Below, piece after piece: positions 11,075 through 23,000 of a DNA stretch of 64,000 nt. The stretch's first letter is position 1; each line of letters starts with the position of its first letter. The stretch is from positions 220,726-284,725 of the forward strand of contig JAUIRK010001017.1 of the NCBI GenBank assembly GCA_030549495.1, given 5' to 3'. A model generated the notes under the pieces. The model searched no databases and was not told where the DNA came from. It saw only the letters and a list, made by a program, of their open reading frames with translations. This DNA comes from Nectonema munidae (Eukaryota; Nematomorpha; Nectonematoida; Nectonematidae). The position numbers were made by a program, and so were the translations under genes.

Positions 11075-14000
11075 GGTGTTAGCAGTGCCGGTTCTACCAA
11101 GTGCGGGGCCTGTAGCAGATCGATTAAATTGACAAATGATAGTCAGGAAGTAAAAAAATTTTTAATAAAATTGATCTAGATTCTACAAAAAAGATAAAAA
11201 CCACAAAATTCAAGAGCAAAAATTTATTTTAAGGAGGAAATATAAAAGAAGAATTGAAGAAAACTTTAAAAAATAACTTTAAAGGTTTTTTCGACGCATT
11301 TTTCAACTAAACGCGGGGCCCTTGTAAAGTGCGGGGCCTGTAGCAGCTGCTACTATGTTAATTCGGCACTATAGATGTTAGTATGATTGACGTTCAGTTT
11401 CTATCTTTTTTACCAAACGGAAAATTCTTTTAAACTGAGCTTTTGAGGGTGAAAGAAATTTTTTAATTTGTTGTTTAACCCATTTACGACCAATGTTCCT
11501 ATTTTGGAACATAAGTAATTTCATCTTCGCCTGCTATTTTCAATGACTTTGAATATAAATCGTCTGCGTTTTTTTTAGATGTCGTCTGCTTTGCTTGGTC
11601 TTAAATGGGTTAAACAAATAGGATAAAACATTTTTTAGAATTTTTAAAATCAGGATTTTGACTAAAAAATTTTATGCCGCAATCGGGTTGAGTTGCCTAA
11701 ATCAGTATAATCCCAGCAAAAATCGGCATTATTGGCGTGTATATCTTCATGATACTTAGATAACTTTTAATTCTAATTTGACGAAAATATATTGATTTTA
11801 ACGTCTTAATTCTGCCTTTAAATAATCATATTAGTAATATCGAACGAAGTCAATTAGGTGTTATGATTTGATTTTTAATAGCTTGAAATTGTTTTGTCAA
11901 CGAAATAACTCCAATTTTTATACTCATTCTTTATAAGAAAAAGATATGGAATTAATGCATAATGAATACTGCATAAGGAAAGTGAAATTTGCTGTAACAA
12001 TAAAGTTGTATTTTCGAATTTATGATTTTGTCAGCATCTTTTGCTTTCTGACTCCATATTGATTTGATGATTATTTATATCGTTCATATCTTATGATATC
12101 TGAGCTAAATTATCTAATCTATTTTGTTTTCATGATTAATTTGACAAATCTCAAAGTCTTTGCGTTTAATATTCACATCATTGCAATATTTATTTTCTGC
12201 CGCACATCTTTGTTTTTAATTCCTTAAATCAAATTTAACCCTTTGAGGATCAGTGTGAGAGCGGTTTATAAAGAAATGAAAATCGTCTGCTTTAAATATA
12301 TAAAATTCCATTGAGAATTGAAGCAGACGATTAGTCGTAAAAATTCTTGTCTTCAACTGGTTAAAACTCGGTGGTTATTAACTCCTCCATCCAATTTTTT
12401 ATAGTTGTACGCTATTCAAGTTGGCCAAGGTTGCAAAAATTGCCAAGAGCAAAAATATATTATTTATTTTCATATAATATCTTATTGCTTTGTTACCCTC
12501 TTTAGTAAGCCAAAATCGGTGTAAATCATTGAATATGACTAAATGAATACGTTTATTTTAATTACCCAGTGTTTAATTTTTATGAATTATATTTTGTTTA
12601 TTAAATAGGTAAAGAATTTAACTGAAGAATTCGTCTGGAGAAGGATTATCCATTCTGATTCTTCTAATTTATCTTCTCTTTGTAGTAAGTAATTGAAATA
12701 TTTTATTTTGCACAAAAGCACAATGCGGTATAGAGTTTCTGCCACGAGATATTTCGAGTCTCATTTCTCGAGACTTAAAGGCTTTTTTTGCTTCTTGATT
12801 CTCGAGATAATACACATGTGACTCGAGAAAATTATTCTCTTTATTTTTCTATTTTTATTCAATCGAAAATAAAGAAATCTTAACATTTTAAATATGATAG
12901 AAGCTTCCAAACCAGGGGCCTCTGCCTTTTTGTTTAAATCGCCTACTGAGATTCTAAAAAATTTAAAAACGTCCACTATGAAATAAAAAAAATAGAGAAA
13001 ATCTTTCACCTTTTCAAACTTTAATTTGAATTCTTCATTCCATTTAAGTTCAATAAACACTTCCTCAAAATTTTCTTTTTCAGATTCCAGATTGATTACG
13101 CATTTTTCTATTTTGAGTTTAAAAGTCTTTAATTCTGAAGAATATGTGATCTTTCAGCTCATATTAATAATTAGAAAAATGTCTCTTTGATGGAAATTTT
13201 TACTACATTAAATTCTTATTTAAAAAACAGTTTTTCAGAAAAATATTTGACTATTTGTTTAAATAATGCCGAACTATTTTCTATAAAAATTATTTATATT
13301 AATTCAATTTTTGACAAAAGGTGCGTGATTCGTTCATGAGAAACTCTATTCTAAACTATGAGAATCCTCTAAAATCCTTTGCTATTTATTTCAATTGTAT
13401 ATAAGATTTTATCTCAAAAAAATAATTAAAAAAAAAGTTAGTTTTACTTTTTATGTATCCATATTCGAGTTTATAGTTTTTATTTTATTTTTTTGAGAAA
13501 AATTTTAAATCTCGAGAATTCTCAATCTAAATTCAAATTTCTTGAGAAAATTATTTTATAGAAGAAACTCTAGTGTTGTAGTGTTTTTAAATATATCATT
13601 GTACTGAAAAATATTATTTCTTTTTCATTGACATATCTTTTCGAAACGGAGTAATAGAAACCAGGCCACGAAATCAATTTCATGTTCAAAACCATTTGTG
13701 TTATGCATTGTCTTCTTTAAAACCTATAGAAGGACATAGAAAAGATAAGAACCAACATTCATCTTGCCCATAAATAAAAAAATGATTTTTCAATTTATTT
13801 TATAATAAATATATAAATATCGTTAAATCTTGCTATAAAAATGTTTAACATATATTCAAGTAAAAATGAGAGTGATATTTTTAATCTTATAAGACCGCGT
13901 GGTGTTTTTTATAAACAACAATAACTAACTGTTATAACGGGGCGTTTTAAAATTAAAGAGCGGTCGTGAAGAGAAGAAGTATGGGCACCACTGATTTATA

Positions 14001-17000
14001 TATCTTGATTTTAGTCAAATCTAACCCTTAATTACTAAAATTTAGTGGATAAAAAAAGTTAGAGGATACATGTTTAATCACCTATGAAAATTATAATTTT
14101 TAAAATTTCTTGTGACATCTATCTAATTCAACGCATTTTTGTTGTGCTTGAAAGTATTGCTAAAATAGAAATGCGTTCCAAATAATAAGGCAAAAAGACC
14201 TCAATGGATGTTTTATAGATTACAAGACATATTTTTCTACTTTACCATCAAACAACTATAAATAAACATTCCTAAAGCAAATGAACATTTCACACTTCAT
14301 TGAATACGAATATCACTTCCTTCATCAACAACAAGCAAAGCAAAGTAAATAGCATTCAACACCCTGTTTTACCCTTTTAATCGATAAACAACATTTTACA
14401 CATCAAATTCAGTTTCTAGTTTCATTCACTTATTACTACAAGCTTGTAATTGTGTTATAAGATACTGATTTCTAAACAACTAATATTCAGCATTTTCTGA
14501 AATTAAAAAAACTCCACTATATAATATAACATTACCAAACACTTAATAATAATCTTAATTTTGGACGCTCATAGAAAACCTTAAAGTTATTTGTGTTAAT
14601 TTACCCTGAACAAAATTAATATCATTCATAGGCAGTGATTACTTATACGTCATTTAAGATTTGAGCAGAATTTGTCTCAAAAGTCTGTTAAATTTAGGAA
14701 ACTTAAAACGACCAGCTGCGTCATTTTTACGTCGTTTCATTTCGAGGTTTTATTAAAATTTAATTCTGCGAAGCTAATAGAAAGGACATAAATTTTTTAA
14801 TCTCTAGATAAATCTAGGGGGACAGCAAAACAAATTCTAGGGGATGCTCAACCCATCCACCCCTGTACTACACGCCCCTCCCTCCTCCAACTTCGACTCT
14901 TTATTGGCGTGCTTTTACGTATGATACTATATGCTTGAAAAGTTTTTAATTTATAAAATGCTAGTTTATTAATGCAAAAACATAAAATAATGCATTTATT
15001 ATAATTTCCTCTGCATTAAGCTTGCCTCTGAACTTTTCGAACTAAATCTATATCTTGGTATATTCGGAAATAATCTGATAAGTAAATATCCTCTGGCTGC
15101 AAACGCTCGCAATATTTTTGGATTTTATTCCCACTAAAGCAGAAAAACTGGCTTAGCAATAGTATGTGTAGTAAACAGTAATAGCAATTTTTGTTTCTAC
15201 TGAAACCACGACTGCAGATTCGGAAAAACGAACATCAACTCCAACCTATACTAATTTTGCTATTCTGACTTCATTTCTAATAAAACTTAAAGTTCTCTAA
15301 GTAACAAAAAAATAAAAAAAATTTGTTTCAAAAAGTTTTTTTTTATGTTTTTCTAGCATTTAAGGCATGCTGATTCTGAAAATCTGCTTTATTTTTGCAC
15401 TGCTATAAGTTTTCATATTTTTTTTCAAATTGAATAAATTGCATATACATATATATTTGTATATACATGTGTGACTAAATGATTTTATAAATGTTTATTT
15501 AAAGTTTATATTTGAATTTTTTATTTTTTCAAATGTTTATTTTTTAGAAAAATACAAAAAAAAATCAAAATCGTGTATTAGTTCGTCTCTTTCGCTTGTT
15601 TTCATCTGAACTTTGCCGAGTTAAATTCCAAACGTAATCTCCCATCATACTTTCATCCCATCTTCCTTGATACCGCTTTTCCATCTCTTTAATATCTTGG
15701 TGAAACCGCTCTCCGTGCTCTTCCGATACATCTCCAAGATTTGGCTTGAAAAAATCCAAATGAGAATGCAAATAATGCATTTTAATTGACATTCTACAAT
15801 TCAACTCTTTGTAACTTTTAATCAGTTCCGAAATCAATTCCTTGAATTTTTCAGCCTTATTTTTCCCTAAAACAACATTTCTGAATGCCATCCATTCTTT
15901 TTTCTCATTTTTCGTCATCTGACTTTCAAAAATTTCGAATTGAGCATTTTTTAATTTGAGGACCATCAAATATACCGGCGTTTAACTTTGCTTCAGAAAC
16001 TTTTGGAAACATTCGTCTCAACTCACATATCACCTGACTGTCAGAAGACAAAGCCGTGATGAATTGTTTAGCCAGGCCAAGTTTGATATGGAGTGGCGGT
16101 AAAAGGACTTTTTCTTTCTGTACCAGTGGAGTAAACTTGACGTTATGACACCCAATTTTGAAATATGTTCTTTTTAACCAGACATTTTCCGTGTAATGTT
16201 TTTCTTTGTCCCTACTGTTCCATAAACAAAGGAAGCAAGTATACTTTGTATATACACCCTGCATTCCCAAAAGCAAACCAATTATTTTGAAATCTCCGCA
16301 AATATCCCAATTATACTTTTCATATTTTATCAATTCAAGTAAAATTTTCAAATTTTCATAACTTTCTTTAAGTTGTGAGGAATGACCGATAGGTATTGAG
16401 GGATATTTGTTACCGTTATGAAGCAAAACTGCTTTCAAACTTTTTAAGGACGAATCAATAAATAAACTCCATTGGTTTGAAAGATGAGATACTCCAATTT
16501 CTTCAAACAAACCTGAAATATTTGAACAAAAACACAGAGTATTAGACATAGAATAAAAACGTGAAAAGTCTTTGTGTCTATGCCTATACTTTGAAATTTT
16601 CACTCCTGGAGATAACAAATTCCATTCCTTCAGTCGGGAAGCTAAAAGCTCTGAAGATGATTTAGTCAAATTCAAATCCTTCACTAAGTCTTCGAGTTCA
16701 TCCTGGTTAGGAAAGTGATGTTGACTTTCAATGAATTTTATTTGTGTTGGTATCCAAGGCTCTTCACTATTGACATCATCATCATCAGTTACAGAAGTTT
16801 GTGGTAAAGATGGAATTGGTAGCTCTATACTATGTAAAACAGGAGCTAAAGAAGAAGGAATGTTCGGATAAACAAGTTTTTTCTTGTCTGTGGGCTTTTT
16901 ATACAAATTAAGATCAACCATACAAAAATAGCAATCATTGAAATGATTGGTAGGTTCCCTCCATACTCTTGGAACAGCAAACGGCATACACTTTCTCATT

Positions 17001-20000
17001 CCTCTTAACCAGCTTTCCAAAAGTGACTTGCAAGATCTGCAAATCACATGTGGTGCCCAATATTTGTCTTGGTCACCAATGGAAATGCCGAAATATTTTT
17101 TATACGCAACAAAGTATCTTGTGTTTGAGGAAATGTTGAATTTGACTTGTTTAGAATTAATATACTCGCCACAGACATAGCAAAAATGATCGGGATCTAT
17201 TTTACATGTTCTTTTGGACATTTTTCAATCTTAAATGTTTCAAAAAAAACAAAACTATGAAATGCATAAGTAAAAAAATCTTTTAATAGTTTAAAAAACT
17301 CCAATTATATTATCTAAAAAGCTGCAAAACACAAAGTACAGAATCATGTAAAAAATATTGAAGATGAAATAAAATAATTAATTGCAATGAACTTACCATC
17401 ATTGAATTATATAAAAGACATAAAAAAAATTGAATGAAACAAATTTTAACTATAATTATAGTTAATCATACCATGTTACATTCTACATTAGGTGCAACTA
17501 CACTATATAACACTTCTTATAAATTGTCTGGCAAGACCACGGTAACAAAAATAAACAGCGAAATATAGTGTTAGCCAGACATACTTTTAAATGTATGGTT
17601 TTGGCTGAAAGAAATATTATGATGTAATTTGACATAATCTAGTGCAGGTTTATTTAAACTGTGGGTGCCGACCCTTCAGTGGGTCGCGTGAAAAATAAAA
17701 TAGGTTCTGACAAAAAAGAAAGGACATCAACGGAGAGCAAAGTGAAGAAAATCTAAAGGTATTAATATTTTATTCATACAAGTAAATAAAGCGATGTGCA
17801 GATCATAAAAAAAATGTACATATGAATTGTCGATGCTGAATGAATAAACGTAGTGATCAGAGTTTGTCTTATTACACCTAAGTATTATGGGTCGCGATGC
17901 AAACTGTGATTCTTGCTATGGGTCGCAGCAAAAAAAGTTTGAAAAACGCTGATCTAGTGAAGTGTTAGTTGGTTCAAAAAAATACCAGTAATAAATATCC
18001 GTTTTGATTTGTTTTATTAAAAAGTTTTTTGACATGAAACTTTGTTTGGAAGTTTTTCTAAGTACCCACAACATATTTTGCTACCTTCCAAGTTAAATTA
18101 AATGCCCCTTATACTTACCCTAACGTTTTTCAAAAGGTCAAAAATCGCTATCCTCACCCCATCATTGCAGGACAGACATCAACAACCAAATCTAGATCTT
18201 AACTATCTTTATATATATTTATAGAATCTATCAATCAATGCCTTCTTCATCAATTGAAAAATTGTGCATTAAATATTTTCCACACAAATTCAACGTTTGC
18301 ACTTCTTAAAAAGATATCCAAGGACCTTGAACCAGCCCAAGATATTCTAACCTTCATTCAGAAAGAAAAGAAAAGAAATTGCTCATATGAGTAATTTATT
18401 TTCGCTATTTTTAAACTATAATTTCATTCTCCCATTTAAACATTCTTGTTGAGCGTGTTGTATTTACTTGTGAAAAACCCGATATAAACAATCTGCTTCT
18501 GTGACGCTTTTCTTTTGAATTTCTCATTTTTAAAATAAGGAAATGTAAGTTCCGCTTTGTTATGTTTATATAACATATTATAAGCATTCTTTTTTCTAAT
18601 TATCGATATAAAAACTTCACCTTATCACACGACATTGATTCTCAATCTCATTATTTGGTCTAATTTTCTTTATTCCCATATTTATTTTTAAAAGTAATAA
18701 TAATAATAATAATAATAATAGTTTATTCATTTACACAATATGATGAATAAATGACTTCATATATTTATACAGACATTGATTTAAATAAGAGGAAAAAAAT
18801 GTTAAATCTTTAGAAAACTGCAAATTTTCATCACCAGAATGACGAAAAAATGTTTTCAAATGTTTGAAGAAAAATGTTTGAAGGTTATATATATTGAATT
18901 CACTGAAGATCACTTTAGAGGAGAGAAGACAAAGGGATAAAACTATCCATCGAGATGACTGGTCTCCAAAGTTTATATTACACATATTTGAAAAAAAAAG
19001 AAAAAAAAACATAGGGTAAAAAAAAGACAGCAATAATGAAAATATTTTTTACATATTGAGATTATTTAATGTGTTACAAAGTAAAATATATATATAATAT
19101 GTATATACAGCCTAAAAATAATAAATAATATTTAATTAAATGTATCGTTATTATATAAAATTTTATATTTGGATATATTTAAAAGAGAAGAAAAGTGAAG
19201 TTATTTTAGTAGTAGTTTTACCAGAGATTTTCGAAAACTTTTTTTGCTAGAAATATTGAGTTTGTTGAACAATTTATTAGCAAGATTCAATGTCCGAAAG
19301 TAAATGTTTCTGAAATTAGAATTTTCATTAAATCTCGGAATGTGCAATTTACTATGTTGTCTGGTTAGATCAGGGGCCGGGAACCTTTTTGGCTAAAAGA
19401 GCCCAAAAAACACATATTTTAAAATCTAATCCTCTGAGAGCCATATATATTTTTAAATACTGATTACAAATAAATGGAAAAAGAAGACCAACAATTTTAG
19501 AGTAAAATAACACTCTGAATTTATTTTTAACAACATTGTTTTATCGAAGTTATTTAAATAAGCAAAGTCTGCATCATCATCAGCTTTATCTGTGTCGTCG
19601 TGATTCGTAATGATGAAGAAATTAAGAGAGTGTAGAATTGGCAAGAAGGATAAGCATTATCGCAATACCTCCCTTTATCCTGAAGGCCACCTAATTTATC
19701 TGAGAGCCTGATGCAGTCATCAAAAGAGCCATGTCTGGCTCGCGAGCCATAGGTTCCCGACCCCTGGGTTAGATGATTATGAACTGAACTATTTGGAACA
19801 AAAAGACCGTGATATTCTCCTCGTTTTACATATTGTTTAAAATAAAACATTAGGGATGAAACTTAGTTAATTTGATATATATTTAAAATTTTTATTTCTT
19901 GATCACTTTTTTCGTTTATGAATTTGTGAAATTTTTTCATTAACTTTGATAGTTTTGCCAGATGCGTTTGATTGTTAGAGCCCCATAACAGGTTTGCATA

Positions 20001-23000
20001 ACTTAAGTGTGAAAATACATGAGAATAATAAAGGGTCTTTCGTGCATTAGTAGGTAAGTAAGTTTGCAATTTTTTCAGGCAACCTAAAATTCTGGAGATT
20101 TTTATGCAAATATTATTAATATGAGTGGAAAAGGAAAAATTATCTTTCTAGTGTTACTCCAAGATATTTTATTCCGCTAACTCTTTTGATGCTAACATTA
20201 TTCAAATAAAAAGATGGGGTAGAGCTTACTCGTCTTTTAGAAAATATTATAAAGTTACTTTTCTCATGATTAATTTTTATTTTATTAAAATCACACCAAT
20301 TAGTAATGTTTTTTAGTGAAGCTTGAATGGCATGATGATCAGAATTTTTGTATTAAACATTAGAGTTAAATCATCTGCATACATGATAAGTTTGCTATCA
20401 TTGTCTAAACACTTGTGTATGTCATCTATGTAAATTAAAAACAATAGCGGACCTAAGATTGATCCTTGAGGAACACCAGACTTAGAATAATAGCCGTCGG
20501 AATAAAAATTATTGAAAAATATAAAAAAAATTCTAAAAGATAAATAGTCCTGAATCAAATCATAAAAACAGCCTTTGATGCCCAACTTTCTTATTTTATA
20601 TAGTAAGGTATGGTGATTCACAGTATCGAACGCCTTAGAAAAGTCCAAGAAGAAACATAACAATTTAGCTTTTGGTTCATATGCTGTTGCTACAGATAAT
20701 GATAGTTCTGATAGGGCATCCGGGTTGATTTATTAGGCCGAAAACCAAATTGATGTTTATAGAAGAAATTTATTTTGTCAAGATAGTCACTCAATTTGGT
20801 AAAAATAACTTTCTCAAAAATTTTAGCAAAGCTTGATAACAAAAATAGTTCTATACGAGCTGAATATGGTAGGTTGCTTATTAGGTTTCAAAATTGGCAG
20901 AACTTTTGCAATTTTTAGTTTGTCTGGAAAAATACCTTGTTGTATAGAAGAATTGAATATATGTACAAGAATATTGCGGATGTTAGGCAAAATATATATA
21001 AGTAATTTAAAGTTTATTTCATCTAGGCCCGAAGATTTCCTGTTATTCAAACTGCTCACAGCTATATTTATATCATCATTTGTGATTTTACTAAAGTAAA
21101 AAGAAGATAATTGAGACGGTAAAAGAGACTCTATGTAAATAAAAGAACTTTCGAGGTTCGATTCGTCTGGTTCTAAAGAAAAGATATCGGTGAAACCTTG
21201 AATATTCAAATCAATATTGGGAGTAGTTGCTTTATTTTTCATCAATGTGTTCAAGACAGGCCATAGTGATTTATGATCACATGTAGATAGCTTTGAACAG
21301 TAATACTGAGATTTTGTATATACTTGACTTCAATTTTGTAATTTTTCAAAACATTTTTATAACGAAATTTATTGTGAGAAGAAGGGTTTTTTCTAAATTT
21401 TTTATAGTAACGAATTTTTAGACGATTTAATGCAGCTTAATCTTGTGTATACGAGGGTAAATTAGGTTTCTTTTGTTTGACTGCAACTAAAGGAAAGCAT
21501 TTGGTAAAACATTCGTGAATAATTTCATCAAAACTTGCATAAATTTGATTAAGGTTTTTTGAAAAATAACAATATTCAAAATTTGCAACTGACAATTTAG
21601 AAAAGAACAATTCATAAGCTTGAGGTGAAAATTTTCTTTTTAAAACTTTTGTTAACACGCGTCTGTTTTTTAAAAAAGGTAGTTCTAGAAAATTGACACA
21701 ATAATCGCTTATAAGGGCATTTATATTATAGGAAGTATTGTTCACTACTTGATTTGTAAATATATTGTCTATTAAAGTTTTTGAATTTGCCAGGCGTGTC
21801 GATTTAGAAATGGCTGGGATTAAACCATTTTCAAGCATCAAACAAAGAAAATCCTAAGCATGCCTATTTTCATATATATTCAAGAGGTTTATGTTAAAAT
21901 CTCCAGCAACCAAAAACAACTCGTTTTTTTTTATCAATTTAATAAACTGATTTAGAGATAAGAGAAAGTCTGAACTATAAACAGCTAGTATGGAAACCCT
22001 TGTATCAAAAACAATGAACTGACCTAAAAGAAAATCAGCAGATGATTCAACATTTTCATTTGAATTATAAAGCACTAATTTATAAATACTTTTATAATAA
22101 ATGCATACACCGCCTCCAGTTCGATTTCTTTCTTTAAAAATCGAGCTATAACCACTTAAGTTATATTTTACAGTATCACTTTAGTTCCATATTTCGCTAA
22201 AAACTATAAAATCTGGAAGGAGATTAAGAGAACTTAAAAAATTGAAAAGTTAGAAAAATTTGCAAAAAGACTTCTGATGTTTAAATGTATTATGGATAAT
22301 GAGCTAAATGAAATATTTTCTCTATTAAGCAAAGATATATCGTCTTCATTTAAGTATTTAGTTTTCTTAATTCCCAAAAAAAGTTTAGAAAATATATCAA
22401 AATTATATAAATCAGATATGTTTTGTTTATTCATTTGAGGTGTATGAAGTAAGAGATTTTACTATTGCTAAATTTTTTAAATATGAAGGACATAGATGTG
22501 AAATACCATGATGGTTTTTGTTAGTATGATTGTTTACTGAACAGGAGTAACAGGTATACTTATCTGGATAATCTTTAAAGGAACAACTATTTGATTCATG
22601 ATTTTCAGCACAGTATAGACATATTTCCTTATTTGTATGCTTACAGTTAGTTTTAGTATGCCCAAACATTAGACAGTTTGAACAATGTTTCACATAAAAA
22701 AAATCATTTATTCTGAAGCATTTAAACTCAATGAAAATTTGATTATTGTTGCATTCAAGAAATTTTCTTATTTCACGATCAATCCTAAATATAACAGATT
22801 TTACATTTTTAGATTTGCCATTTTTTCGAAAATAATTTCAAAGGTTTTTCCTTTATTTACATTATCAGATATTTCTTCATTTTTTTCAAGTATAGATTTC
22901 AATATTTCGGTTTTGGATAAGCCTATATCAACACCTCCAATAATTATTTTGGGAAAGATAGATTTAGGTTTTGAACAAATGAATTTGAACTGAGATTGAT

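Noticed and set aside
12761-13060. 99-codon minus-strand open frame in the CTCGAGA-rich element
   Set aside because: Low-complexity, K/F/I-rich translation of AT-rich DNA; no motif of a transposase.
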